A model generated the notes under the pieces. That model had not been told where the DNA came from, searched no databases, and saw only the letters and a program-made list of their open reading frames with translations. DNA of 64,000 nucleotides from assembly GCA_031423615.1 (NCBI GenBank), contig JANPFV010000055.1, forward strand, positions 1-64,000, in the 5' to 3' direction. The position numbers and the translations under genes were made by a program. The stretch comes from JADLGJ01 sp031423615. GTDB lineage: Bacteria; Omnitrophota; Gorgyraeia; Zapsychrales; JANLHA01. Positions within the stretch are counted from its first letter, which is position 1; each line of letters opens with the position of its first letter. Shown piece after piece: positions 1 to 15,000 of the stretch.

Positions 1-3000
1 CGGGAAGAAAAAGGCCCGGCGGCATCCCTGGCGGAATTGACCAAAGATAAGCAGATGGATCCGGCCCAGCGGGCTTTGGTTACCGCTTTGGTGAATTTAT
101 TGCAAGAGTCCATTCGTATTAAAGATGGTTTGAAAGCCTTAGAAAACCTGATCAATCATGGCCAAGAATATGCCAAGGCTTCGGTGGTAGCTAAATCAGA
201 CAATCCTCAGATGCTGGATGTTTTGACCAAGATCAATGAAGTCACACGCGACCTGTCCGGCCATCAAATAAAAACGATTTTAGCGACCACGTCTTTTGAT
301 TCATTGCCTCTGGGCGGTTTACTGCGCGGCCATATTTCTTATTTAAGCGGCTTGCCGCTGGTCCGTTTGCCCGACTTTGAAGTCGAGTATTTAAATCAGG
401 TCGATAAAAAGCTCTCTTATTTACGCGATTCCCACGACGAAAAGAAATCCGATAATGACCGCCAGATCGCCCAATATCAATTCCAGATAGCAAGAATCAA
501 GTTATTTGAAAGCAAGTTTGGGCAAACTCCGCTGGGTGAAAGGGTCAATAGTATTGTTGAGTTCTCCGACCTGCAAAATTATATCGCCGCCGATCAGCCT
601 TATAACGCCGTACGCTTGGTCTTGGCTATTATGTCTCAGGAATCGTCGTTTAAATCTACGGCAATCAGCGGAAGTGATAATGCCGACAAAGATATCGAGA
701 AGAGAGCGCGGGGCTTGATGCAAGTTATGCCTGCGCACCCATATGCCAAAGGGATGGATTTATTTGATCCATGGACCAATATTACGATCGGCGTCAGAAT
801 ATTAGCGGATGCTTTACGGGATGCTAAAGGAAATGTTATTCAAGCCTTAAAATTTTATTTTGGCGGAACCGATGTGAGAAAACACGGTCACCGAACAGCC
901 GCTTATCCCGGCGACGTTTTGGTAAAATATGCCCAACTCGACAAAATTCCGAGTAAAGCATTGCCGTTTGTTCCTATGGTCCGTGCCGCCGTGGGCGTTA
1001 AAGACGAAAATGCGGAAATGTTAAAAGTCGCAGCACAGACGACCGGCCAAAGCGATGTTTCCGCCGCAACCGCGATTTATGCGCCCAAGCCGGTGCAACC
1101 TCAAGCCCCGCAAGAAAAGCCGCAAGACGAGGAAATGGACATGGCGGCCCACCGTTTCCGTTCCCACAGCTTGCAATTGACCAACGGCAAATCCTTGCTC
1201 AGCTATTTTCCGGCGGAAGCCAAGGCGAATTTGGACGCGGTCCTGGCCTTGATCGAAAATGAAGATGCCCGTTTTGAGCGTAATATTTTATCCGCCCGCA
1301 TCAAAGACCTGGAAACCGAGAACCAGATCATCGAGTCGCAAAAGCAATTGGAAGAACATAAAGACACTTTGCAGAAAACGGAATTTGAAAAACAATTGGC
1401 TGAAGCCGTGCAAGCGCATGGAGAGGCTGTGGCGCAACGCGATTATATCGTTCCTTTGATGACCATGATTTTGGATGTGCGCGCCGCGACCCGCAGTGGC
1501 GGCGAAGAAAACGCTTTGCGCAAAGCCTTGCGCGATTTCTATGCCGCTCACAATGCGGTCAACGACAATAGCGCGGAAAAAATCGAATCTGCCTTACGCG
1601 CTTCCATTTTCTACCATCAATATGTCGACGGCGCGCGCGACCAGCTTCTTGACAAATTAAGCGCTATGATCGCCGAATTAAAGAACAGTGCCGCCGTGAA
1701 GGTGGAACCTTTAGTCATCGCCGCTTTAGAAAAATTACGCGCCTGGCAAATCGCAAATCCGCAGGAAGTTTTGACCTATACCCAATTTATTAATCTTCTC
1801 GGCGAAAATACGGTCAGTGAACGCGTCATGGTCGGTTTAGTCCAGCGCGATATTTCCGCCATTGAACTGATTGTTAAAAACATCCGCAAGAATTTGGGTG
1901 CCGAAGAAGAACCGGCCTTGATGATTTTTGGAGTGGAACGTTATTCATTGAACAATTGGATCAATGTCCAGTTCCCGCATATCAAGGAATATGACTATGA
2001 TCTTAAGCAAACCAATCTTTATAAAAATTTGGCTGAAGAATTAAATCAATTCTACCGCGCCGGTACGTTGCGTGCGGATTTTGGTACGGTTCATGGGACA
2101 AAGGAAGACCTTAAGGCCGCCGCTGACAAGATCGCCGGCGTGAAAGTTTCCGAGGAAGATTCTAAGAAATCCAAGAAAGCCGGGGCTACCGCCAGTGTCG
2201 GCGTGACCATTGATACGCACGGCAATTTCTTCTTCGGCCTTAAGGCTAAGGGAACAGCCAAGGAATTTATCAATCGCAATGAGGCGACTAAGTTCACGCG
2301 GGAACAATTTATCGATACTCTGGGAACCGCCCAAAAAGCTTATAGCGAAGCTGTCCAGAACGCCACGCCATTAATGGAAGCGGCAATGAGAGTCATTCGA
2401 TTGAAAGAAGAGATTGCGGCTTTGCGGGCCAAGAGCGATAAGACCATGAAAGACGCGGCGGATATAACCGATCTCGAGAGAAAATTAAATCAAGAGCAAG
2501 GTAATCTGGGCCGTTTGATGGGATACGAAGTCTTTGGATTTACTTTCGATATGAGTTTGCAAAATCTGGAGACATTCTTTGAAGAAGAAATTTTAGGCCG
2601 TCTGGAAGCCGCGGCCATAAAGGTCCTTGCAGCTAAATTGGCCGGCATGGGCGGTTTGCGTATGACGTACGATGTCGACTGGTTAAGCCGTATCTTTATT
2701 TACTTATCCGTCGGCACCCATGTGCAGGACAAACAGAGTTCCATGCCTTTCTTGTTGACCCTTAAAGCTATCTTGCATGATCCTTCCGAAAGCTTAAAGA
2801 AAGAAATCAATAACCGGAAAATAAAGGCCGCTTTAAACGAAGTCGAAAAAATCAAAGAGCAAATCCGCAACCTTATTCCCACGACGGAAAACAATATTTG
2901 GATGCGTCTGGTTTATCAGCATGCGCTTAAGATCATGTCGGCTTATTCCATGGATCAAATTGAGAATATTCCTGCCGAGACCGAGACCAAGGCTGCTAAG

Positions 3001-6000
3001 TCGGATGACAAATCCGACAAAGAGCCCAAGAAATATTCAGATGCCGAAGGTGTGGATTTGACTTCGGTTTCTTCCCAACCTAAAAAGATAACGGCCGAAG
3101 CGGCGCAAACAGCTTTGAACCAAATTGGCAAAATGACCTTGGACAAAGTCATTGAATTCGCTTCGAGAATTCCGGAAAAACGATCTGAGGAATTCGGAAA
3201 TAGCGAGCATACTCTGTTACGTACACCGGAAGTGATCCGCGCCGTTTCCGAAGGTATTTTGCACAATACCGCAACCGACAAAAAAGCTTTCGAAAAAATG
3301 TGGATTCCCGCTTTCGCCATGCTCATGGAATACGGCGTGTGGCCGCAAGACATGACCACAGCCGGTGTCTTAGCCCAGATGCGAACGACCTTGCTCGCCA
3401 ATGGTGCGACACAAGAATTTGTCGACGAAAGAATGACCCAACTCGCCGATATGCGCCGCGATTACATTACCCGCGTTTTAGTCGCTAAACTGGCGTCCCG
3501 CGGTTATTTAATGGAATTGCCCAAACTTTCCGACGAGGACAAGAAGAAAATGGAAGCATTAGACAATAGCATTGCTCAAATTCTCGCCAGCGAACCGGAT
3601 GATTTTAAGGGTTCGGTCAAGGTCACCGACAAAAATGTCAAGGACCTCACCGCAAAACTATTACAGTTGAAGGCTTTCTTGGCCACCGATGACGCTGACA
3701 TTATCCAGAGAGTGAAAGCGGAACAGGAAAAGTCCCAGCCTCAAGAGCAGAACTTACAGGCTGTTTTAGAAAACATTACGCAACGCATGGAGCAGTTTAC
3801 CGCGGATATTATTAATCTTTCTATGAATGAGCTAAGCCCTCCCGCTGAATTGGTTGAGGCCATGGAAAAAGCGCGCAGGATCACGCGGGTGTTGAGGAAG
3901 TTCTACATTGATCAAGGTAAAGCGGCTGTGCAGGCTTTGCAGAAGGCGGAAGATCTTTATTCCAAATTTGTCCTCTTGCCTACGGCTTTAAAATCCAAGC
4001 TGGCGAAAGAAAAACCGGCCGCAACACCTGAGGCTCAGCCGGTTGATTTGATCCGTAATTTTGAGCCTGGCAGGGAATATTTGGAAAACCATAAGATTTA
4101 TATGACGACCAAACAGTATGAAGCCTTCTTTATGAGATTCAATATGCTCCGGTTAATTGAGAGCGGGGATTATGCAACACTTTTGGCTGACATCCGGCAA
4201 CCTGTCCTTGACCTTGCTACCCCGGCGATCGAAGGCACATTGCGGAAAATTGCGGAAGAGAAATACGGGCGATGGCTGGAAGCGGAAAGGAACGCTCGTA
4301 GTATCGAAGAGCTGGAAGCCGAATTGCAAAAAATGGCCGGGAAAGGGACCACTCTGGATTTTGCTATGCGCCTTTTGACCTTAAAGTTTGTTTGGAAAAC
4401 CGCGGCGGAAAAATCCAAAGCCTATGCCGAATATCAGGAAATCCTGCAATTAATGGGTGCTCAAAGAGAAGCCTTGGTCTATCATCAGTTTTATCTTGAA
4501 ATTTTACGTACCGCTTATTTTAATCCGACCCACCTTGCAAAAGAACACCGCGCCCTTCTCAATGGAATCGCAAAACAAGATCTGGAAGCGGCCTTCAAAT
4601 ATTATTTACTCAAGGCCCAGACTTTACAAAGCGAGATCGTCCTTAGGACCATCAGAGCGCAAGAAAGATATGTAGCTTTCATCGCTGAAGACAATCAGGA
4701 AAGTGCATTTACTTTTAGCACCAATTTGTTGACTATGATCATTTTGAATCTCTTGCCGTTTATCCGCTCGGCGGTTAGCAGTATCGGCGAAGATAATTTC
4801 CGGGAGCAAGTCCAGCGCTTCCAGACAACCTTTAACACCTTGACCACATCGGAAACCGCCCGCGCCGCTTTGGCCCGCAATGCCGAAAACAAGCCTAAAG
4901 ATGCCGCCCACGTTCTTAAGAATGGCAATGGCCAGAATGGTATAGAAAGCATTCAGAAATATGTCCATGCCAATGGACAATCAATTATGCAGGATGTGCA
5001 ATACGGTGACGGCCGCCGTGTCATCAGTGTGTCGCCTTTGGACGATCCCACGCAGGAACGTTCTAATCAAAAACTTTACAGTGTAGAAACTCCCAACATG
5101 TCCTATTCGGTGGAATTGAGTTCTTCCCGTCCCATCGATTTATTAGGCAAAACCAACGGGGCCTCGGATCAGCAGGAAATCCGTATCAACACCCGCACCT
5201 GGATCCCGCTTGAAAAATTCAAGGGACGCGTGAATGTTGACTACGGCATGATTTTAGCCAATTCGTCCCGTCACGAAATCACGTCGCAGTATCTCGACAT
5301 TCAATATCAAAAACCGACCGAAACGACGGAAAACGGGCAAATCACCGGCTTAGACTTTAAGCCGGGGGTCAAAATCTCCCTCGGGAAAGACGGTATGAAT
5401 GAAGTTGTACCTTACATCAGTTACAGCAAAACCGTCCGTGATGCGGACAAGAAAAAGACCCTAAGCTCCCTAAATATGACCGGCGGCATATCCTTGTCCG
5501 GCAACGGTGGGGCCAGCTTCTTCTTTGCCGGCGATCGTTTATTTACCTTAGGCGACAACGGCACGGCGCATATTTCCGTCGGCATGCAGAATGAGAAAAT
5601 AAATCTTTCCTATGGCCAAAAGAGCGGTTTGTGGGAATTAAACGGGGCCTTGGCTTTAGACGGCGGAAAGATTTTCCTTAACGCGGAAGCCTTAAAGAAA
5701 ATCAGCCAGCAATATTCCGTCGGTGCCGGGATCAAACTTCAAGACGGTGCGGTCGCTCCGTTTATCAAGGTTGTTAAGCAGGGCGCTTTGGCGCAAATTT
5801 TCTCGGTTACGGCCGGAATAGCCAATGGCAAACCGGCGGTTCATCTTGCCATGCAAGCTTCGCGCGGCAAAGACACCGAAATCCATGGCGCATTCAGTTT
5901 CGATCATAATTCCATGAATGCGTCGGTTACCGAAACCCGCTTTATGGACAGAAATACCCAACAGACCCGCGGTGTTGAATATTCCCGCGAGACCGGCGCA

Positions 6001-9000
6001 TCGATCTTCATGAGACGGCTGACATCGCAATATGAGGCCAACGTGAAATTATCCAAAGAAGGATTAAGTTTGGGATATGAACGTAATATTTTAGGCAGCC
6101 GAGAAGTGACACAAGGTGGCCAGCGCCTGAGCAATGGTCTTGAGATACCTCTGGCCGGTAACATTCTTTTTGAACAAACTCAATATGCGGATGTGATCAA
6201 TCAATGGAGCCAAGCCTTGGCCAAGGCGACCTCGAATAAGACCCAAACCGCCATGCCTAATCTCAAGGCTTTAATTAAAGATATTGATGAGGATGCCGAA
6301 TATTTATTCTTAAGCGTATTGCCGTATCTGGGTAATGAAAATAAAGCCATTGCTATACTTCAAGATTTGGGTAAGATTGCGCAATTGCCGGCGTTTCGCG
6401 AATATGTTTTGGGTAAATTGTCCGACGGAAGTGCAATTCCGGACAAACTTCCGGTCAAGGGTAATCCTTTGGTCTTTTGGGAATTGGTTTACTGGAGAGA
6501 AAAATATCTCGCCGCCGGAGGCGACCAGAACGCTCTGGATGCCATGGAACAACAGTTAGAAATCTTAAACCGCTTTAAAGATGAGGTTTCGGCACTGGTC
6601 GAGGAGTCATTTAATCCTATCAAGCCGGTCCATGTGAAGCTGGTCCGCCTCTTTGCCGGAATGGTCAAACCGGGAATGTCCGTCGACAGACTGGAAGATA
6701 TTTTAAGCCATATGATCGGCATGTATGGAGATTTGCGCGGCGCCAGAGGCAGCGGCCGCACGCCACTTTTGCCCAAACTGGCTTTCAGCATAGATTCTAT
6801 TTCCGACGATATGAATCTTCTGAAAATGTGGATGGAGAAAACCACGGAATTAAAACAGGAAGGTATTGTCGATACGGGCCTGGTCTTCTCTTATGCCGCG
6901 GATCTTTTAAAGGCCAAAGATTTGAGCCAGGGTCATACGGCGCCGCGCGGTCCGCCGACGCCGTCGGAAATGCAGGATGTCCTCGCCCTTGCTGTCCGCC
7001 TTTACCGCACCGATCGTCCCAATGACTTTGATGTTAAAAAATTCGCCTATCTCTATTACACCGTTCTTCCTTCTTTGACGGCTTCGGTTGAAGTGAAGAA
7101 CAATCAGAATTTACTTTTCCATCTCGCGGTAGATTTGACCAAACGTCCCTACATCGTCGCTGAAAAGATCCAGCAAGCCTTGGTCAATGTTTTGGCGGAC
7201 CAGCGGTTTAATGCTCTCTTGGCCCACGAAAGCAAGCCGGATGAACTGATCGCCGCGTTTGTGGATTTGGCTTACCGTCATAACGATGCGGTCAACCATA
7301 TCAATGACATCCTCGAGATGAAGGTTTATTTCGAATCGTTATTGGCCAAGGACAAAAAGATCGACTTGGTCAGCGCCTTACCCTACCTCTATTATTGGGC
7401 CCGCGTGAAAGAAATTTTTGCCAAAGAAAATGTGGACATTAAAGAACTGTTCAATAAATTCCCGATCGGCCAGTTAAATGAGAAACCTTACTTATTGACC
7501 TGGGACATCCTCAAGCAATATCATCGTCGCACCCTTTCCGTGTCCAAGGAAAAGACCGCGGAAATCCAGAATGTGAGAGAATTTTTGGCCGCGCAAGGTT
7601 TACCCATCGGCACGATTGACGTTCTGACTATTGAACCGGGCACCCAGCCGTTTGTCGCGTCGGCGTTGAATAAAGACACGATCATTATCAACCGTCGTCT
7701 TGTCACCGGCACTCCGGAACAAGTTTACGCGGCGGTCAAAGATTTGTACGAAAAAACCAATGATCAAGACATCCGCAATCATGTAGCACCTTTATTGAAA
7801 ATGTCCCGGGAAGAAATTTTCCGTACGATCTTGATCCACGAAGCGGCCACGCTCGTGGGCCTTGATCACGATAAAAATGTCAAATTACAAAATGATTATG
7901 AACAATGGCTGAAGAACAAACCCGCTCCTCAGGTAAAGAGCGTTAGAGAACTTCTTTCCGTCGCGTCGGTTGCGACCAGCCCTGCGATGTCCGTCGCCCA
8001 GAACGATGCTCATTATGAACAAAGAGATTTTGGATTTACCGGCAATGATATCCAGGCGCTCGCCGCTTTGGCCATGAAACCGGCGTCTGCCACCGCGGCC
8101 GCTGAACCCCCGGTTTTCAAGGCAGGAAGTCTAGAGGACCAACTGATCCATGAAGCTTCCTTCCTCGAGCTGTTTAATGTCAGGAGTTTTGACGAATGGA
8201 ACGCTACGTTTAGAAACAATGTTCCCGCCCAGGATTTTGTGAGCTGGACAGCTTACAGCGTTTTGAAACTTCTTAAAGCTGATGTAGCTACTTATATTAC
8301 TGCTTTGGATGAAGTCAAGAGACTCAATGCGCGTCTGTATGGATCTGCGGAAGGAGAGGCGTTTAAAATTCTTTACAATGGTTTAAGTCCGGTCAGCAAA
8401 CTCAGCTGGCAGAATGAAGAGCTGATGATCCAATATTTTGGCATTGTCGGTGATAATGACGCCACTTTAGGCGGCGTGGAAAGATATCTCGGATTGAAAA
8501 CCGGATGGGTTTATACCGGCCTCGATAGTTTTGTTTCTTCTCTTATTAAGCCTGTGGAATTACATCGGCAAATTGTGGCAAACCCAGAAGCCATGGAAGC
8601 TGTTCGTTTGATTTGGAACCAAATCGGACTTATTTCTGCGGCTAATATCAGTGATTATTACCGTACTCTGCTCTTTTTTGTAACCGGGGACACTGAGCAG
8701 TATACAAACGCGGCGGACAGTGCAGATACCTTTGTTCATGCGGCGCGTTATTTGACCGCCTTACGCGCAACGGCAGGGGCCATTTATTCTTTAAATACTT
8801 TTGCCGGTATTGCGCTTAATCCTGCGGGGGATTTGACACCGGATCAGAGAAAAGCCTTGTTTGGCACTTTACGCGATAAGGACGGGAATAAAACCGGGGC
8901 GTATAAGGATGCAACGGCAACGGCTGAGGCTTTAGTTGCTTTATTGAATTACCGCAATGCCTTAATGCAAGAGCCGAAGGCCGATGACGATAAGAGCGCG

Positions 9001-12000
9001 GTAGAGATATTGAATCTTTTGACGGGAATCAATTTTGCCAAGACCGAAAAGTATACGGCTGCCGAGTTAGACGAGTTGTTTACAACCTTGTTTAACGATC
9101 CCAAGGACACGACGAAGAAAGAGCATACGGTTGCCTACGATGAACCGGGCAAAGCGGCCAAGACCTTGGTTAAGTTGTGGAATTACCGTTACGCTTTAAT
9201 GCAAGAGCCGAAGGCCGATGACGATAAGAGCGCGGTAGAGATATTGAATCTTTTGACGGGAATCAACTTTGCCAAGACCGAAAAGTATACGGCTGCCGAG
9301 TTAGACGAGTTATTTACAACCTTGTTTAACGATCCAAAGGACACGACGAAGAAAGAGCAAACGGTTGCCTACGATGAACCGGGCAAAGCAGCAAAGACCT
9401 TGGTTAAGTTGTGGAATTACCGCAATGCTTTAATGCAGGCGAAAAAGGCCGATGACGGCAAGAGCGCGGTCGAGATATTAAATCTTTTGACAGGAAAAAA
9501 CTTTGCCAAGGAAAAGTATTCAGCCGAAGAGTTGGAGGGTCTGTTTGAGACCTTGTTTAACGATCCTAATGACAAGAAGAAGACCGATCCACATACCGAT
9601 GCCTACAACGATCCGGCGGAAGCAGCCAAGACCTTGGTTAAGTTGTGGAATTACCGCAATGCTTTAATGCAGGCGAAAAAGGCCGATGACGGCAAGAGCG
9701 CGGTCGAGATATTAAATCTTTTGACGGGAATCAACTTTGCCAAGACCGAGAAGTATACGGCTGCCGAGTTAGATGAGTTGTTTACAACCTTGTTTAACGA
9801 TCCAAAGGACACGACGAAGAAGGAACATACAGTCGCCTACGATGATCCTAAAAAAGCCGCTGAAAGCTTGGTCATGGTCTATAACTTCATCCTTCTTTTG
9901 CGCGTCAATCCGCAAGCTCTTAAAGCTTTTGAAATTATTTTTGGTATCGCGATTCCTCTTTCCGGTGATTTACGATTTGGAAAAGATAAAGAGGAACAAA
10001 AAGAACAATTGGAATTTCTTTTTAGCCTTTTCTATAAGGAGGGGGTCACTAAGGATGAGGTCACTTTAAGTAAATTAGGCTCTGATCCGGCCGGCGCTAT
10101 CGCTGATTTGGCCGGTGTCGCCGTAATCATCAGCGCTTTACAGAAGAATGAAATTAAGAAAGACCTTTTTGTGGCCTGGACCGCTGGCAAGCCCTTTGAT
10201 TTGAATGGACGATCTTTGCCCGCGACGATTAATCTTGGTAAAGAGTCATTAAAAGAATTAGGAAAAGACTCCATGCAGCGTCTGGCCGATGCGCTCTTTG
10301 CTCTGTCGTACTATATCAATCATTTCCTCAAGGAAACAAAAGCCGCGGGCATGAATGTTGAAGAATTCAATTATGTTTATGGTTTACATTCTTTATCGCC
10401 GAGCTTTACTTTAGGATTGAATGATACGGATGTGGCGGCGGCGATCTTCTCGATTGTCAGCGGGTATAACGGAGACTTTGCACAGCAATTCACCGGACGG
10501 GAACCGGCCATCTATGTCCGCTTGTTGACCAAGGTCCGCGATGTCATGGTCTTAATCCGTACCCGTCCCGATCTGGTTTTAGCACTTAATAAATTCCATC
10601 ATCTGGGTATTCCGATGGGCGGGACGTTTAATTTCAATCCTAACAATCCTCAGCGTTTGGATCTGGCCCGCATCGGAAACTTCCTTTTTGGACGTGTGGC
10701 GCTGGCCATGATCGATGTCGAAGGGTTTGGCGGGTCCATTCAAGCCTTCTGGCGCTTGCAAAATTCCAAGCAAGACATGTTTATAAATGTTCCGCTTCCG
10801 TCGGAAAAGATTTACCAAGATGCCGATGCCTACGCGGCCATGATGATCAAATTGGACCAAACCTGGTCGGATGTCGAAGCCCGCTTGGGTCATCCGGTGG
10901 CTGTCGATCCGGAAAGTGTCATCCAGTATCAGAAGAGCGCCGGCAAGGTCCTTATTACCATTGCACCGGAAGTTACATTTAAGACTAAGTTCATCAACCC
11001 CATGAGTGTGGCGCAATACACCATCACCTATGTCGCCGAGGGAGCGAGCTTAAAAGAAGTGGAAGACCGCCACACGCGCGAAGCGGACGCGATTGTTGAC
11101 GCGACTCAGATTGTCAGTATCGCCGAACGCGGGAAGATGGATGAGTATAAGAAAGAAGTGCAACAGACCATCCATTTCTATCATGAGAACGGCGAAGAAT
11201 TTTATTCTTCTCTGCAGACTTTTGACGCAACGCCGACGGGCGGAACATTGAAGAGTGAAAGAAAAGAAGACAAAGAACACGGTTATGCCATGGTTACCGA
11301 GTTTAATTACGCGGAAAATCGTCCGTGGCGCGTTCCCGGACCGCGTCATATTCCCATCTATGTGGCGGATACGGCCAAGACCTTTATTGAAGCCTCCGGG
11401 AAACGTATTTTATATGCCCAGACCGATACTTTAAGCATTTCCGAAGGAACACGCGAAATTCAACAGCACGTCACGTTCTTTTCGCCGGACGGTAAAAAGT
11501 CCAATGAAGGTTATAGCACCATGGGACTTTATGCCGCTAATACCTTGGAAGAACGTCAGGGTGTTCTTGAAAACGGCGTTTTTGATCTGGACCGCATTAT
11601 CAAATTCCAGTACAAGAGTGCCTTTGCGGAAGCCCTGCGGAGAATTTCTTTGGGGACCACCTATGATTGGCGTGGCGAGAAATTGTCCGAATCCGAATTA
11701 TTGGAACATCACGGTCCGCGCTTGAAGGTCAAAATCACCGACTTAGTCAACAATGTCCGCCAGATCAATGTTGTGGACTCTTTCAACAAAATTTATACCA
11801 GCGAAAAATATATTGACGTCGGTTCGCAGTCCTTCCAGATTTTGCATAACTATAGCAGTTATGGCCGTCCCTTCCGGGTCACGGAAAATCATTTTGACGA
11901 TCCGATTTTAGCCGCTTATGGCGCTCCTCAGATCGGGGAAACAATCGACGTTCACACCGGCTTAAAGGTCACCGAATCCCGCGCCTTAGGATTTAATTCG

Positions 12001-15000
12001 GAAGGCGGTATCACCTTCCTTCAGCGCCAGCTTATTTCCGATGTGGCCCGCATTTATTTCGATGACGGTCAAGGCCGCCACAAATTTATCTTTGCGGGCA
12101 AGGATGTGCATGCCGACATTGTGACCTATGACGGAATTAATAACGTCCAAAGGATTTCAGCTGACAGCGTTGCGGAGCTCAAGTACCAGGATAAATTCTA
12201 TCGCGCCCGCAATATTTCCAGCGATGGGACCCGTTATGCTTGGAGCAATGATATGCAAAAGGCTGGAAACGTCATCGACGAAAGCCATCCGACCAGCGTC
12301 AAAAACGGTGTGCTGGTCAACCGCATTTACAATCCCAACACCAATCTGGAGATTTTTGCGAGTATTAATCTTTCCCTCGACTTAGTCCAGCATTTGCGTG
12401 CGGAAAGCGGCGATAATTTTGAAGAAACCGCCATTATTTATACAACCTTGGATATTGAAAAACAGCGTGTGACTTCCAACTCTTTAGGCGACCTTGTCGT
12501 CGTTTCTCAGACGCTTGACCATCAGGGCCGGCCGGTGGATGAAAAAGGCAAACGGCTTTATAAATACACCTTGGCCGAACGCGAAATGAAAGGCACCGGT
12601 CTTAAATATAAGGTCAAGGTCCAGGTCTGGAATGGCCGGGATTCTTCGGTCAAGGTCGCGACCGCCGCAGGCACCGAAGAAACGACATATGAATTTAATG
12701 ATGTTGAAAATATCAAAGAGGGTGTGACAAAAGACCAAGCGGGCCGTGTCGTTATCATCACGACGCCGGAACTCGACGAGAACGGGAAATTTACCCAGCC
12801 TTATCTTAGCCAAAGGACCGCCAAGGCCGTTCAATACAATCCCAACACCGGAGAAACCCGCGAGATCATCACATACAGTTTGACCGGTCAGGTTTTAAAG
12901 AGCACGGTGGAAAAGACCGTAGATGACGGACGCAAGGTCAAGGAAACGACCGACTATGTTTATAATTCGCAGCGCGTGGTTGTCCGAGCCACGACTACGG
13001 TGGAAGATACCAGCCTGACAAAAGAAAACCGTCAAGACCGCCATGTGATCATTGAAGTGGATTCAACGCTCTTCTTAGATATTTACGGCCGCGTGAAAGA
13101 AGAATATCGTAATCGTCAACGCATGGTGGCCAACCAAAGGATCGTCGGAACGGGTGTTGAAAGTACCATTGAAATCGAAGCCGCGACCGGTCTTGTCAAA
13201 TCTCAGACGATGAACACCGCCAGCGCCGGATGGCAAACGGCCCGCAGCACGCATAATTCTCTGCGCGTGACGACGGATACGGTCAAATACAATGAAAGCG
13301 GCGACGTGGTCACGACGGCCAAAACGGAAATGGATAATGAAGGCCGCATCAGCCTGCCGTACCGTTTCAACGGACAATCCAAACTTTTCAAGAACAATCC
13401 CAATACCGGTTTAAACACCGTCGACATCATTGAAAATACAACCGGTCTGACATTAAAAACATTGTTCGATACCCGTACCGGTCCGGTCACTGTGGACAAT
13501 AGATATAATATTTGGCGGGTCTTGACCGGATCGCAAGCCACGGGCCGCGATGGCGTGATCTTTACCATCAATCCGCATTTGGACCTTCAGGGCCGTGTCA
13601 GTTTACCGTATCGCGCCAAAGCCCAATCGGCGGTTGACCAAACATTCAGCGCGACCGGTATCGTCAAGAACGTCGTCATCGACGGCGCAAACGGCTTGGT
13701 TTTGGAATCCGGCGTTGATACTCGCACGGGCCGCGAAATTACCTACAATACCTATAACACCAAGGAAGTTTTCTTAAGCTCCCGCACACTTAATGCCGAC
13801 GGAAAAGTTGTGACCTTGACTGATGCGAGCCATTACATCGACGCGCAAGGCCGCATCGTTGAGAATTTGCGCAGTCAAGGCTTGGCCGGGGCGGAAGAAT
13901 TCAATCCCAATACGTTTAGCTTGACGACGATGTATACGGAAGTCCCGTCGGGATTGGTTTATTATATCAAGGTCGCCGCGCAGGCCGGTGATGAAACAAC
14001 GGCTTTGACCTACAACCCATTATGGGTCCAGACCGATGGTTTGACTGTCAATGCCCGCGGTATTCCGTTGGTTAAAGAGACCGTCCGCTTGGATGTCTTT
14101 GGCCGGCCGGTCAATGTTGAAGGCATCCGCGTTTTCGGCCGTCTAGTCAAAGATCAGCATAATCTGGTTACCGATGTCCGCCGTCATGTTGATCAGGAAC
14201 TGGTGACCGGTTTGATGTGGCACGATGAAACGGCCAATGAAGCCGGATCGTTTGTCAATGATACGACATTCAAGAATCTTCGCCAGATGGAACTATCCTG
14301 GACCCGCGACGGCGTAACCGGTACGCCGTTATCGGTTGCCACCCGCGTCAATTACAACCGGCTAGGATTCTTGACTGTCGACAGCTATGGATTTATCACC
14401 CGTAAATTGGACCGCAACACGACGGATTTGGTGGGGACCTTAGTCGGCGTTTCTAATGAAAATGCCGTCACGGAAATTACTCTCGATGACATGCGCATTG
14501 AAAAATTCAGCACGACGGCGGTCAACATCGGGACCTATCAAAATCCCATTGCGGGTATGATTATGGAGCAGTCGGAAGGTTTGGGTTATGGTTTGCGCGC
14601 CGGTGAAAATCTTTCTGCGGCCCGCACCGAAGCCTTTGTCAAACGTCAATTGCTCTTCTTGCCTTTGCAGGTTTTTGCCGGAGAATATTCTCCTGCCGCC
14701 GGACAATACGGCACCTTGGTTTCACAGTGGAGCGATAATTTCCGCATGCGCAGCCGCAGTACCCATCTTTACAATCACAGCGTCCGCGAAAATGAAACCG
14801 ATAACGCCGGACGCAGTCCGGTCACCTTTGAAGGGTATAGCAGTCAAGGACGCTTTGTTGCGGAACACGTGACTTTCGCCACCTTCTCTGGACTTCTCGG
14901 TATGGTCGGTAAATCCCGTTCATCCGAAACCTATATTTATGATCCGCTCGCTTTTGAATATAAGGGAGAATTATTTTTAAGCGCCGGGCTGGAAAGATTC

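Noticed and set aside
7837..7872. Active metzincin protease
   Set aside because: The second zinc-ligand His of HExxHxxGxxHD is Thr, so only a degenerate motif is reported.
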